Shown here in pieces: positions 41,587 to 50,789 of a stretch of DNA of 64,000 bases. The notes under the pieces were generated by a model. The model made no database searches, was not told the origin of the DNA, and saw nothing but the letters and a program-made list of their open reading frames with translations. Made by a program: the position numbers and the translations under genes. The DNA is from Chryseobacterium edaphi (lineage in GTDB: Bacteria > Bacteroidota > Bacteroidia > Flavobacteriales > Weeksellaceae): NCBI RefSeq assembly GCF_025628985.1, contig NZ_JAOTEM010000001.1, positions 310,001-374,000 of the forward strand, in the 5' to 3' direction. How positions within the stretch are numbered: the first letter of the stretch is position 1; each line of letters opens with the position of its first letter.

Positions 41587-42708
41587 TTAGTTGAATAAAT
41601 CTTTCACTTTATCAAAGAAAGTTTTTTCCTTTCCGGAAGGTTCTGCAACCATATCACCGCTTGACATTTGTTTTTCAAAGAAATCTTTTTGCTCCTTATT
41701 CAGCGTCTGAGGAGTCCATACGTTGATGTGAATAAACATATCACCTTTTCCATAACTGTCAATGCTCGGTAAGCCTTTTCCTGCTAATCTTAAGATTTTT
41801 CCTGATTGAGTTCCTGCATCAACGGTAATTTTTACCTTTCCGCCAACCGTAGGAATTTCTTTTTTAGTTCCCAACGCTGCTTCAGCAAAGGAAACGTATA
41901 ATTCCTGATGAAGGTTATCACCTTCTCTTTTAATGGTTTTGTCTACTTCTTCTTCTACAATCACCAATAGATCTCCGGGAATTCCACCAAAAGGTGCATC
42001 ATTTCCTTTTCCTCTTACATTTAGCTGGATACCGTCTCTTGCACCTGCAGGAATGTTGATTGAGATTTCCTCTTCATCTTTTATTAAACCTTGCGCGTTA
42101 GCTCCTGCAGGAATTTTATCGGCAACTTTACCGATTCCCTGACAAGTTCCGCAAGTAGTCTGTGTCTGCATTTGTCCGAACATTGTGTTCATCACCTTCA
42201 TCTGAACTCCGGCTCCGTTACATGTAGGACACGTTTTTGAAGTGGCACCTTCTGCCATCTTCATTTTTTTTACTTTAAGAGTTTTTTGGGTTCCGTTCAC
42301 CATCTCATCAAGATTCAGCTTGATTCTGATTCTTAAATTAGAACCTTTTACCTGTTGACGACCTCCTCCGCCGCCGCCAAATCCACCGAAACCGCCGCCG
42401 CCAAAAATGTCTCCGAACTGGCTGAAGATGTCTTCCATATTCATTCCACCACCGAAACCACCGCCACCAAAGCCTCCTGCTCCGCCAACTCCTGCATGAC
42501 CATATTGATCATAACGCGCCTTCTTGTTGTCGTCACTCAAGACTTCGTAAGCTTCCGCAGCTTCTTTAAATTTATCTTCAGCATCTTTATCTCCTGGGTT
42601 TTTATCCGGGTGATATTTGATCGCCATTTTTCGGTATGCTTTTTTTATTTCGTCGGCACTCGCAGATTTGCTGACCTCAAGAACCTCGTAATAATCTCTC
42701 TTTGACAT
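41587..42708 (-). CDS. dnaJ: Chaperone DnaJ with a single zinc centre
   Basis: 373 residues from [10 protein letters not shown], where the J-domain begins; an upstream ATG at 42753 is rejected. HPD is at 33-35, the Gly/Phe linker runs 74-116. Only two CxxCxGxG motifs remain (160-167 and 186-193). The positions of motifs 1 and 4 read [12 protein letters not shown] and [12 protein letters not shown], without Cys. So zinc centre II is kept and centre I is gone. The C-terminal peptide-binding domains are normal. It works with DnaK and GrpE, the latter encoded just upstream. Confidence 0.95.
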   Translation of the reverse strand: MSKRDYYEVLEVSKSASADEIKKAYRKMAIKYHPDKNPGDKDAEDKFKEAAEAYEVLSDDNKKARYDQYGHAGVGGAGGFGGGGFGGGMNMEDIFSQFGDIFGGGGFGGFGGGGGGRQQVKGSNLRIRIKLNLDEMVNGTQKTLKVKKMKMAEGATSKTCPTCNGAGVQMKVMNTMFGQMQTQTTCGTCQGIGKVADKIPAGANAQGLIKDEEEISINIPAGARDGIQLNVRGKGNDAPFGGIPGDLLVIVEEEVDKTIKREGDNLHQELYVSFAEAALGTKKEIPTVGGKVKITVDAGTQSGKILRLAGKGLPSIDSYGKGDMFIHINVWTPQTLNKEQKDFFEKQMSSGDMVAEPSGKEKTFFDKVKDLFN

Positions 42709-42719
42709 ATTTTTATAAG

Positions 42720-42772
42720 TAATGAGCAATGGGTAATAAGTAATTTTGATCACTCATTACCCATTGCTGATA
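42720..42772. repeat. Inverted repeat in the grpE-dnaJ gap
   Basis: AGCAATGGGTAAT facing ATTACCCATTGCT, perfect 13-base arms about 22 bases apart. It could fold in the grpE-dnaJ mRNA and adjust dnaJ expression, or be a stray copy of a repeat. Confidence 0.7.
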
Positions 42773-42773
42773 A

Positions 42774-43310
42774 TTAATTTCCTGTTACAACTTTTGCAAA
42801 ACGGATCACTTTATCACCTAAAGTATATCCTGTTTCGATCACATCTACAATTTTACCTTTCAATTCTTCTGAAGGAGAAGGAATCTGAGTGATCGCTTCA
42901 TGGTAATCAACATTGAAATTGTCACCAGCTCTTACTTCCATAATTTTTAATCCTTTCTCCGTTAATTTGTTCTTAAACTTGTTGTAAATCAACTCAACGC
43001 CTTGAAGATCTGCTTCATTACCGTTTTTAGCGATTTCTTTTAAAGCTCTTTCAAAATCATCTAAAACTCCAAGCATAGAAACCATCATTTCCTGGTTAGC
43101 ATAAGTAAAGAATTCTATCTTCTCTTTTGAAGTTCTTTTTTTATAATTTTCAAACTCTGCGTACAATCTGATGTAACGGTCTTTTTCTACTGCCAAAAGT
43201 TCTTCTGCGGTAGGCGTTTCTGTCACATTTTCTTCTGTTGTCGTTTCCGTTTGTGGATTGATCTCTTCCTGATTATTGATATTTTCTTCGTTGATATCCT
43301 GATTTTCCAT
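42774..43310 (-). CDS. grpE: Nucleotide exchange factor GrpE
   Basis: 178 residues. An acidic, Asn/Thr/Glu-rich head (1-40) precedes the long dimerising helix (YIRLYAEFENYKKRTSKEKIEF), then the four-helix region (MLGVLDDFERAL) and the beta-wing (DYHEAITQIPSPSEELKGKIVDVIETGYTLGDKVIRFAKV). It releases ADP from DnaK. It lies 65 bases upstream of dnaJ in the same direction; dnaK is not in the window. Confidence 0.95.
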   Translation of the reverse strand: MENQDINEENINNQEEINPQTETTTEENVTETPTAEELLAVEKDRYIRLYAEFENYKKRTSKEKIEFFTYANQEMMVSMLGVLDDFERALKEIAKNGNEADLQGVELIYNKFKNKLTEKGLKIMEVRAGDNFNVDYHEAITQIPSPSEELKGKIVDVIETGYTLGDKVIRFAKVVTGN

Positions 43311-43561
43311 GTTTCAATAACTTTTTATACTCCATGTTTGTCAAAGATTTTGCCAAAGAAAAAATCAGGACATTTAGGCAGACAATGTATCAATAACAAA
43401 TGTTGAAAATGATCACTAATCCCATAGCCCCGATTGCAGTGGAAATCCTTTTTTGAAAAAAAAGATTGTAGCGGAAAGCGGGAAAAAGCTCCTGAAAAAA
43501 TATAATTGTGAAAGGTCAAGTACTTTGTAGTCAATTTTTTCAAACTCGATTGTGAAATTAA
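43311..43561. other. 251-base spacer between mntH and grpE, no gene
   Basis: Two overlapping minus-strand frames of about 72 codons look like noise: no start context and no recognisable protein. I saw no clear terminator for mntH and only a poor -7 match for grpE. Confidence 0.5.
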
Positions 43562-44884
43562 TTATTCCCCAAAAAATGTCTGATACAGAAGATAAAGGTT
43601 TAAAATAATTATAATTGCTGTGATAATCCAGACACAAATTTTTAAGAATGATTTGTTAACAAATTCACCCATTTTTGCTTTGTCACTGGTAAACATAACG
43701 AGTGGAACTACGGCAAAACTTAGCTGCATTGATAAAATAACCTGACTTAGAACTAAAAGGTCTGTCGTTCCTTTTTCGCCATAAATGATTGTCACAATTA
43801 AAGCGGGGATTACGGCAATTAATCTTGTAATTAAACGTCGCAGCCATGGTTTTAATCTGATGTTTAAAAAGCCTTCCATCACGATTTGTCCGGCAAGCGT
43901 TCCGGTAAGTGTAGAGTTTTGTCCGGAAGCTAAAAGTGCAATTGCAAAGGCGATACTCGCCATGGAAGCGCCCAAAATTGGAGTCAGCATTTTGTAAGCA
44001 TCGTGAATATCTGCGATATGCTTATTTCCTGTTGTGTGAAAAGTTGCTGCAGCTAAAATTAAGATGGCAGCATTAATGAAGAAGGCCAATAGCAGAGAAA
44101 CTGTGCTGTCTAACGTTGCATATTTGATAGCTTCCTTCTTACCTTCTTTGTCTCGGGTGTAATCTCTTGTCTGAACAATGCTGCTATGAAGATACAAGTT
44201 GTGAGGCATAACGGTAGCTCCCAAAATTCCGATGCCAATGTAGAGCATTGCGGGATTGGTGATGATTTCTTTTTGAGGTATTAATCCGCCCAAAATAGCA
44301 TTGATTTCAGGTTTAGAAATAATAATTTCATATCCAAAACAAACAAGAATGATAAACATTAATCCTGCGACAATACTTTCTATCCAGCGGAAACCTTTTG
44401 CCTGAAGCAATAAGATAATTAAAACGTCAATTGTAGTAATCACGATTCCCCAAGTCAACGGAATTCCAAAAAGTAAATTTAAAGCAATAGCAGAACCGAT
44501 GACTTCTGCCAAATCACAGGCGGCAATGGCAATTTCACAAAATAGCCATAGAATAAAATTGGTCGTTGGTCTAAAATGATCTCTGCACGCCTGAGCAAGA
44601 TCCCGTTCAGCAACAACACCCAGTTTTACTGATAAATGCTGCAAGACCATTGCGAAAATATTCGAAATCAAAACTACAGAAAGTAGAGTATACCCAAATT
44701 GTGAACCGCCGGCAATATCGGTCGCCCAGTTTCCGGGATCCATATAACCAACTGCAACCATTAATCCGGGACCCGCAAAAGCCAAATATTTTCTCCAAAA
44801 ACTTGAACCTTTAGGTATGGAAATTGAGGAGAATACCTCTGGTAATGAGTTGGATATTTTATCTTTTCGCCAGGCGTTTTTCAT
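43562..44884 (-). CDS. mntH: Nramp-family divalent metal transporter (MntH-like)
   Basis: 440 residues, about eleven membrane helices. The metal-site motif DPGNWATD in helix 1 and MPHNLYLHSSIVQTR in helix 6 are the Nramp signatures, the latter with the Met-Pro-His triple typical of Mn2+/Fe2+ carriers. It would import Mn2+ or Fe2+ with protons. A perfect 9-base inverted repeat overlaps its -7 box and is the best operator in the window. It lies upstream of grpE on the same strand, but 250 bases of noncoding DNA separate them. Confidence 0.94.
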   Translation of the reverse strand: MKNAWRKDKISNSLPEVFSSISIPKGSSFWRKYLAFAGPGLMVAVGYMDPGNWATDIAGGSQFGYTLLSVVLISNIFAMVLQHLSVKLGVVAERDLAQACRDHFRPTTNFILWLFCEIAIAACDLAEVIGSAIALNLLFGIPLTWGIVITTIDVLIILLLQAKGFRWIESIVAGLMFIILVCFGYEIIISKPEINAILGGLIPQKEIITNPAMLYIGIGILGATVMPHNLYLHSSIVQTRDYTRDKEGKKEAIKYATLDSTVSLLLAFFINAAILILAAATFHTTGNKHIADIHDAYKMLTPILGASMASIAFAIALLASGQNSTLTGTLAGQIVMEGFLNIRLKPWLRRLITRLIAVIPALIVTIIYGEKGTTDLLVLSQVILSMQLSFAVVPLVMFTSDKAKMGEFVNKSFLKICVWIITAIIIILNLYLLYQTFFGE

Positions 44885-44895
44885 ACTGAAGTTTC

Positions 44896-44919
44896 ATTTG
44901 TTAGAAATGACTAACAAAT
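44896..44919. promoter_or_regulatory. Operator-like inverted repeat ATTTGTTAG-N6-CTAACAAAT at mntH
   Basis: Perfect 9-base arms (44896-44904 and 44911-44919) centred 24 bases upstream of the mntH ATG. The repeat overlaps the minus-strand -7 box TAAATTTG at 44915-44922, the position of a repressor site. Core GTTAG/CTAAC recalls DtxR/MntR boxes, though the spacing differs. Confidence 0.65.
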
Positions 44920-44957
44920 TTAATTAAATAAATGAAATGGAAATGAATTTCACATAA

Positions 44958-44990
44958 AAAATCCCGAAAATATTCTTCGGGATTAATTTG
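44958..44990 (-). terminator. Terminator of the DUF937-OmpA gene
   Basis: AATCCCGAA (44960-44968) and TTCGGGATT (44976-44984), 17 bases past the stop on the minus strand, followed by a T run there. Confidence 0.82.
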
Positions 44991-45006
44991 ATATTTAAAA
45001 ATAAGA

Positions 45007-46344
45007 TTATTTCGTAAATCTTACTGCCATCTTTCTGTCAGCAGCTCTTTCTGCGTCAGTAGCAGCTGCATCAACGGTTGCAAATTTACTTCCGTACCCA
45101 TCTGCTCCTGTAACTTGTGCACCAACTCCCTGTTTAGCCAACCAATCTTTAATATAAGTCGCTCTTTCACCAGAAAGTTTTACGTTGGCAGCCTCGTTAC
45201 CCACTTTGTCAGTGTATCCGCCAATTTTAATTTTAGCTTCAGGATATGCTTTTAAAATAGCAACTAAATTTTCTAACTGACCTTGAGAACCAGATTCCAA
45301 TTCACTTGCACTTCCCATTTTGAAATTAACATGGTCGAAGTTGTACCAGTTATCTTTTAAAGCTGCATCATCGGCTGCACTTGCATAAGATCCGCTTTTC
45401 AGGAAAGTAATCATGTTGTCTTCCATTCCTCCCTTGTAACCTTTCAATGCTGTACCGTTTAAATCAATGTCTTCATCCACTTTTGTAGTGGTCATTGTGG
45501 TCACAGTGTCATTCTGCATTGAAGAACTATCTGTTGTTGTATTCAAAGAATCACCTGCGACAGTGGTCGTTGTAGTAGTTTCTTTCTTATTGCACTGCTT
45601 CCATAAAAAGTATGAGGCAGCAATTAATAGCAATAGAGGTAAAAGCCATTTCCAGATTGATCCGCCATCTGAAGTAGTAGTGGGTCTGTCTGGGAAAGTT
45701 CCTCCGTCAGCAACACTTTTTGTTACTTCGATTTTCGGCTCCTCATTTGAAACAGGAGTTGGTGTTGGAGTAGGAGTGGAAATTGGAGAAGTTTTGATAG
45801 CATCGTTATCATTGTCGAACTTATATCCTTTTGCCCAATCTCCAACATTTAATGATGCTAAAGACAGACCTGCAGGTAATAATGAAGAAACGATACCTTT
45901 CTGATCATTCAGTAAACTTGAAATTCCAGATTGGTCAAGATTATTGTCAGCGGCATACTTTCCTACAGCGCCTACAGTTGCTCCTGTAACTAAATTAAGT
46001 AAAGAAGATGAAGAGTTGTTGCTTATTCCTGCATAAGTTGCAATAGAATTAACCAAACCGCTCAGTTTATCACCAAAAATTGATGCCAACAAGCCTTGAA
46101 TCCAGGTATTTTCTGAAGCCAATCCTAAAAGATTTCCCAAAACTCCCTGAGAAGGAGCAGTTTTAATTGCATCTAAAACTGACGGGTTGTCTGAATTGTT
46201 TGCCAAGCCCCCCACAACAGCAGGTAACAATCCTCCGATAGCTTTTGAAATACCGGATTCACTTTCGCCCAATTGCGATGCAGCCTGCGTTACCAATGCG
46301 GAACCAAGCTGTCCTTTGATTAAGTCGATGATGTTTAATGACAT
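45007..46344 (-). CDS. DUF937 + OmpA-domain envelope protein
   Basis: 445 residues. The first 170 residues are a DUF937-type helical domain (ALVTQAASQLGESESGISKAIGGLLPAVVGGLANN). A Pro/Thr linker, a single membrane helix (about 226-245, WLLPLLLLIAASYFLW) and a Thr/Ser-rich stretch lead to the C-terminal OmpA domain with IKIGGYTDKVGNEAANVKLSGERA, the peptidoglycan-binding motif. It probably links the inner membrane to the cell wall. It has its own terminator. Confidence 0.9.
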   Translation of the reverse strand: MSLNIIDLIKGQLGSALVTQAASQLGESESGISKAIGGLLPAVVGGLANNSDNPSVLDAIKTAPSQGVLGNLLGLASENTWIQGLLASIFGDKLSGLVNSIATYAGISNNSSSSLLNLVTGATVGAVGKYAADNNLDQSGISSLLNDQKGIVSSLLPAGLSLASLNVGDWAKGYKFDNDNDAIKTSPISTPTPTPTPVSNEEPKIEVTKSVADGGTFPDRPTTTSDGGSIWKWLLPLLLLIAASYFLWKQCNKKETTTTTTVAGDSLNTTTDSSSMQNDTVTTMTTTKVDEDIDLNGTALKGYKGGMEDNMITFLKSGSYASAADDAALKDNWYNFDHVNFKMGSASELESGSQGQLENLVAILKAYPEAKIKIGGYTDKVGNEAANVKLSGERATYIKDWLAKQGVGAQVTGADGYGSKFATVDAAATDAERAADRKMAVRFTK

Positions 46345-46410
46345 AATAAATTATTTGAGATTAATGTATTATAAATTTAAACAAAAATCTATCCAAATAT
46401 TAATTTCAAA

Positions 46411-46450
46411 AAAAAATCTTTAAAAATTTCATCAATTTTTAAAGATTCCC
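46411..46450 (-). terminator. Terminator of proS
   Basis: AATCTTTAAAAATT (46415-46428) faces AATTTTTAAAGATT (46434-46447). On the minus strand it is followed by a T run and lies about 24 bases past the proS stop. Confidence 0.75.
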
Positions 46451-46470
46451 TAATTTTTTTAAGTTAAGTT

Positions 46471-47946
46471 TTAGTAAGCTTTCGCAAATAAAACTCGTCT
46501 GGCTGATGGTTTTCCCGAGATGAGGGAAACGCCATCTTCAATATCATCATCCAAAGGAATACAACGAATTGTAGCTTTGGTTTCTTCTTTTATCTGAGCT
46601 TCCTCTTCATCCGTACCGTCCCAATGTGCATAGATGAAACCTCCCTTTTCTTCTAAAACTTTTTTAAACTCTTCATAAGAATCTACCTTAGTAATATTGT
46701 TTTTTCTGAAATCAAGAGCTTTATCGTACATATCTTGTTGGATCGTTTTCAAAAGATCTTCGATATAAGAATCTAAACCTTCCAGCGGACGCGTTTCTTT
46801 TGTAAGATTATCTCTTCTTGCAATTTCTACAGATTTATTTTCTAAATCTCTCTGTCCCATTGCAATTCTTAAAGGCACACCTTTCAATTCGTATTCAGCG
46901 AATTTCCAGCCTGGCTTGTTTTGAGTATCGTCATCAAATTTCACGGAAATTCCTTTCAATTTTAATTTATTCTGAATTTCCAATGCAACTTCACTAATTT
47001 GATTTAATTGTTCTTCACCTTTAAAGATAGGAACAATCACCACTTGAATTGGAGCCAAAGTTGGAGGCAAAACTAAGCCGAAATCATCAGAGTGCGTCAT
47101 AATTAAGGCACCCATCAAACGGGTTGATGTTCCCCAAGATGTTGCCCAAGCGTGCTCTATTTTCCCTTCTTTATTGGTGAATTTTACGTCAAAAGCTTTT
47201 GCGAAATTCTGTCCTAAGAAGTGAGAAGTTCCTGCCTGAAGTGCTTTTCCATCCTGCATTAATGCTTCGATACAATAAGTATCGTCAGCTCCTGCAAATC
47301 TTTCTGACGGAGTTTTTAAACCCATTACAACGGGCATCGACATGAATTTTTCTGCAAAATCTGCATAAACATTATTCATTTTTTCTGCTTCTTCCAAAGC
47401 TTCATCTTTTGTAGCATGAGCGGTGTGACCCTCCTGCCACAAAAACTCGGAAGTTCTTAGAAACAAACGGGTTCTCATTTCCCAACGAACAACATTTGCC
47501 CATTGATTAATCAAAATCGGTAAGTCTCTATAAGACTGAATCCAACCTTTATAAGTATTCCAGATAATTGCTTCAGAAGTTGGACGTACGATCAATTCTT
47601 CTTCTAATTTTGCCTCTGGATCAACAATTAATTTTCCTGGATTATCCGGATCATTTTTTAAACGGTAATGAGTTACAATTGCACATTCTTTGGCAAAACC
47701 TTCTGCATTTTTTTCTTCTGCTTCAAATAAACTTTTGGGAACGAATAGCGGAAAATAAGCGTTAACGTGACCAGTTTCCTTGAATCTTTTGTCCATTTCG
47801 TCACGCATTTTCTCCCAGATTGCATATCCGTAAGGTTTGATAACCATCGATCCTCGTACTCCGGAATTTTCAGCTAAATCTGCTTTTACAACCAATTCAT
47901 TATACCATTTGCTGTAATCTTCGCTTCTTGAGGTTAATTTTGCCAT
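46471..47946 (-). CDS. proS: Prolyl-tRNA synthetase, eukaryote/archaeon-like
   Basis: 491 residues, the short ProRS form without the bacterial editing insert. Class II motifs include motif 2 in [29 protein letters not shown] and motif 3 in [17 protein letters not shown]. The anticodon-binding domain begins near [12 protein letters not shown], and the C-terminal domain ends with IRCIPLDDD and [10 protein letters not shown], in the eukaryote-like style, without the usual zinc cysteines. Charges tRNA-Pro. Single gene. Confidence 0.95.
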   Translation of the reverse strand: MAKLTSRSEDYSKWYNELVVKADLAENSGVRGSMVIKPYGYAIWEKMRDEMDKRFKETGHVNAYFPLFVPKSLFEAEEKNAEGFAKECAIVTHYRLKNDPDNPGKLIVDPEAKLEEELIVRPTSEAIIWNTYKGWIQSYRDLPILINQWANVVRWEMRTRLFLRTSEFLWQEGHTAHATKDEALEEAEKMNNVYADFAEKFMSMPVVMGLKTPSERFAGADDTYCIEALMQDGKALQAGTSHFLGQNFAKAFDVKFTNKEGKIEHAWATSWGTSTRLMGALIMTHSDDFGLVLPPTLAPIQVVIVPIFKGEEQLNQISEVALEIQNKLKLKGISVKFDDDTQNKPGWKFAEYELKGVPLRIAMGQRDLENKSVEIARRDNLTKETRPLEGLDSYIEDLLKTIQQDMYDKALDFRKNNITKVDSYEEFKKVLEEKGGFIYAHWDGTDEEEAQIKEETKATIRCIPLDDDIEDGVSLISGKPSARRVLFAKAY

Positions 47947-48018
47947 TAATTTTATTTTAATATTTTAACTTTTCTCTTTTATTGTAATCTAAAAATAAAA
48001 ATCTATTTTTGATAGATA

Positions 48019-48047
48019 TTTGTTACCAACGATTTGGTATATTTTTG
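48019..48047 (+). promoter_or_regulatory. Promoter of the Gly-rich lipoprotein: TTTG and TATTTTTG
   Basis: TTTG at 48019-48022 and TATTTTTG at 48040-48047, 17 bases apart. The predicted leader is about 40 bases. Confidence 0.55.
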
Positions 48048-48092
48048 GTACAGATTGCAAATATAATTTAAATTAAAAATTTTTACATTATC

Positions 48093-49172
48093 ATGAAAAG
48101 AAATATACATAAAAATTTACTTGGGATGCTAAAATCTAAAGGGATTTTGGCCGTTTCAAGTGGTTTACTATTAATGTCTTGCGGTGCTCAGGTGGGAGGT
48201 TATAGTGAAACAGACGGAGTATATTATGATCCTAATAAAGATACACTTCCTGAAGGAGTGATTATCAATGGTGATCAAGGAAACAGAGTAGGAGAATATT
48301 ACGATTACTATCCTGAATCTAGCATTGTAGAAAATTCTCAGATCAATTCATCCGAATACGACAACAGATTCGACACTTGGAGTAATTCAAATAATAGCAA
48401 TGCTACAGATTCTGACTGGGGTAATTTCGCTGGGAACGAAACCAACATCTACGACAACTCTTGGGGTTGGGGAATGGGATTTGGTTCACCTTGGGGATGG
48501 TACGGCGGTTACAGTCCTTACTGGGGCTCTGGTTGGGGAATGTCATTCGGCTGGGGAAGCTCTTGGGGATGGGGCGGATATAACCCATATTGGGGTATGG
48601 GATGGAATTCTCCTTATTGGGGAATGTATAATCCTTACTGGGGATACGGTGGCGGTTATGGCGGCTGGTACGGTGGAGCAGGATATTGGGGAGGAAACTA
48701 TTATAGACCTACTTACAGAAGAAGCGGTGCAAACGGTAGAGGATTTACTAACAATACTATAGGAATCAATAAATATAACGGAAACGGTTCTGGTTTCAGA
48801 AATGGAAATAATGGTTCTGGTATGAGAAACGGTCAGGGACAAGGTGGTTTTAGAAATAACAACGGCGGTTTCAGACAAGGTTCTTCAAATGGCGGATTCA
48901 GACAACAAGGAACTATGAACGGTGGTTTTAGAAATCAGTCAGGAAATAGACCTAACTATCAACAACCAAGACCTAATTACAACAACACAAGACCAAATTA
49001 TAACCAACAACAATCTCAACCAAGATCAAATGATAACGGCGGTTTCAGATCAGGAGGTTTCAACTCTGGTAATAGCGGAGGTGGCGGATTCAGATCCGGA
49101 GGTTCTTCTGGTGGCGGAGGTGGTATGAGATCAGGCGGCGGAGGCGGCGGTTTCAGATCTGGTGGTAGATAA
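48093..49172 (+). CDS. Gly/Asn/Tyr-rich repeat lipoprotein
   Basis: 359 residues. The lipoprotein signal ends in LMSC (Cys30). An acidic Tyr/Asn stretch (about 35-125) precedes a Trp/Gly/Tyr block with repeated YWG and GWG words (about 125-205). The last 140 residues are basic and repeat GGFR or GFRN many times, with a PNY(N/Q)QQ stretch. Low-complexity content explains several overlapping frames, which I leave out. Surface adhesion or a matrix role is possible but not shown. It lies 31 bases upstream of an outer-membrane barrel gene and is likely cotranscribed with it. Confidence 0.82.
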   Translation: MKRNIHKNLLGMLKSKGILAVSSGLLLMSCGAQVGGYSETDGVYYDPNKDTLPEGVIINGDQGNRVGEYYDYYPESSIVENSQINSSEYDNRFDTWSNSNNSNATDSDWGNFAGNETNIYDNSWGWGMGFGSPWGWYGGYSPYWGSGWGMSFGWGSSWGWGGYNPYWGMGWNSPYWGMYNPYWGYGGGYGGWYGGAGYWGGNYYRPTYRRSGANGRGFTNNTIGINKYNGNGSGFRNGNNGSGMRNGQGQGGFRNNNGGFRQGSSNGGFRQQGTMNGGFRNQSGNRPNYQQPRPNYNNTRPNYNQQQSQPRSNDNGGFRSGGFNSGNSGGGGFRSGGSSGGGGGMRSGGGGGGFRSGGR

Positions 49173-49203
49173 TTTTTAAAACTCAATAACTATTAATAAA
49201 ATA

Positions 49204-50634
49204 ATGTTAAAAAAATCTTTAGTCATAATGAGTATTTCTGCAGCATTTTTTGTGCAGGCTCAGGATATTTCAGTAATCAGAAACTCGATTGATGTATATT
49301 CCAATACTCCGATGGTAGGTTCTTCGAAATTCAATGCGATGGCTGGTTCAAATGGAGCTTTAGGTGGTGATGGTACTGCGTTGCTTACCAACCCTGCAGG
49401 TATTGGTGTTGCTATTGCGGGAGATATTTCAGGAACTTTATCATTTACTAATAACAAAAATACAGCGTCTTTAGCTGGCTCATCGATAAACTACAATATT
49501 GATAAGTTCAATGTTGGGAACGTAAATGGTGTTGCAACTTTTCAGCTCATGACAGAAACTCCCTGGAAGTTTATTAATGTAGCTGCGAATATTTCAACAA
49601 CATCTTTAGAAGATTATATTGAATCACCGGGAAATTCTAATGTTTCTATCGCTAAAAACCTTGTTGATTCAGGAGGAAATAATGTTGTGGGAAATATGTC
49701 TTATTTGGGTCATGCTTACAACAGATACGGTACTCAGACTAAATTTAATGTCGGTGTAGGTGCAAATTACAACAATGCTTGGTATTTCGGAGCCAGTTTG
49801 AATATGCACGGAGTTGATATGGAGCAGTATGACAGTGCAGTTTTTGGTTTAAATTTAGATAATTCTGTTACGACTTTCGATAAGCAATACACTCCATATT
49901 CTGAGAAGTCTAGCGGTTTCTCGGGAACTTTAGGGATTATTGGCAAAATGAGCAATCAGTTGAGATTGGGTGCTTCAATTGAAACACCTACTTGGTGGAC
50001 AATCGATAGAGCCTACAGAGATTATTATGATGGTGGAGACGGAATTTACTATGATAATTTCGTTGAAGACAGAACTTTCAGATCTCCAATGAAAGCAACT
50101 TTGAGTGGTGCATTTGTTCCGAACAAAAATTTTGCGATCAACGTAGATTATACTTTAGGTTTAACGAAGCCGAGATATAAAGTGCAGGGTGACGCGGAAG
50201 CAGAATTAAATTCTTTTTTTAGCGACAGCTATAAAAACTTATCAGAAATAAAAGTTGGTGCAGAATACAGAATCAAGGCATTTAGACTGAGAGGAGGTTA
50301 CTCTTATGCTTCAAGCCCGTTTGATACCACGACGATCAGTTCTTTTTCTAATACGGGAGGTGTAGGCAATAACAGCTATAGCAATTTTATTTTAGGTGAT
50401 AGAAGTACAATCGGTGCAGGTATCGGATATGATTTCGGACCATTCTATGTTGATGCAGCTTATCAAAATATTAGCTCAGATTACAAGAATCCATTTTTGG
50501 CTGGATATGAGTTTAATAATTACAATACAGGTTATTACTCAGGAGACTTTGACGTAACAACTCCAAATTCAGTAGTATCGGATGTGAAAAATGTGAGAAA
50601 CAATTTCTTCCTTACTTTAGGCTGGAAATTCTAA
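49204..50634 (+). CDS. OmpP1/FadL-like outer-membrane protein
   Basis: 476 residues, signal peptide 1-20 (ends QAQ). The N-terminal NAMAGSNGALGGDGTALLTNPAGIGV matches the plug-like start of the OmpP1/FadL/TodX family. The rest alternates strands and turns, and the chain ends LTLGWKF with a terminal Phe, as outer-membrane barrels do. It may carry hydrophobic molecules; the cargo is not evident. A terminator follows. Confidence 0.87.
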   Translation: MLKKSLVIMSISAAFFVQAQDISVIRNSIDVYSNTPMVGSSKFNAMAGSNGALGGDGTALLTNPAGIGVAIAGDISGTLSFTNNKNTASLAGSSINYNIDKFNVGNVNGVATFQLMTETPWKFINVAANISTTSLEDYIESPGNSNVSIAKNLVDSGGNNVVGNMSYLGHAYNRYGTQTKFNVGVGANYNNAWYFGASLNMHGVDMEQYDSAVFGLNLDNSVTTFDKQYTPYSEKSSGFSGTLGIIGKMSNQLRLGASIETPTWWTIDRAYRDYYDGGDGIYYDNFVEDRTFRSPMKATLSGAFVPNKNFAINVDYTLGLTKPRYKVQGDAEAELNSFFSDSYKNLSEIKVGAEYRIKAFRLRGGYSYASSPFDTTTISSFSNTGGVGNNSYSNFILGDRSTIGAGIGYDFGPFYVDAAYQNISSDYKNPFLAGYEFNNYNTGYYSGDFDVTTPNSVVSDVKNVRNNFFLTLGWKF

Positions 50635-50655
50635 TCATAAATTTTCTTAAACATA

Positions 50656-50692
50656 TAAAAAGGCTTCGAATCAATTTCGAAGCCTTTCCTGT
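50656..50692 (+). terminator. Terminator of the OmpP1-like gene
   Basis: AAAGGCTTCGAA (50659-50670) and TTCGAAGCCTTT (50676-50687), 24 bases after the stop. Confidence 0.85.
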
Positions 50693-50789
50693 TTTATTGA
50701 ATTGAATAAATATTTTTTTAAATCTGCTTGATTAGCTTAATCCGCGAGAGCTTAAAAATTAAACTAACTCATTTAAATTGAATAATCGA

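Noticed and set aside
42355..42705. Plus-strand ORF of 116 codons opposite dnaJ
   Set aside because: It is the reverse of the Gly/Phe-rich linker and J-domain and has Thr/Ala/Ser runs from those codons.
43325..43637. Two overlapping minus-strand ORFs of 72-73 codons between mntH and grpE
   Set aside because: No recognisable protein, no start signals and one overlaps the end of mntH.
48543..48878. Minus-strand Ser/Ile/Thr-rich ORF inside the Gly-rich lipoprotein
   Set aside because: Antisense artefact of the low-complexity plus-strand gene, with no start context.
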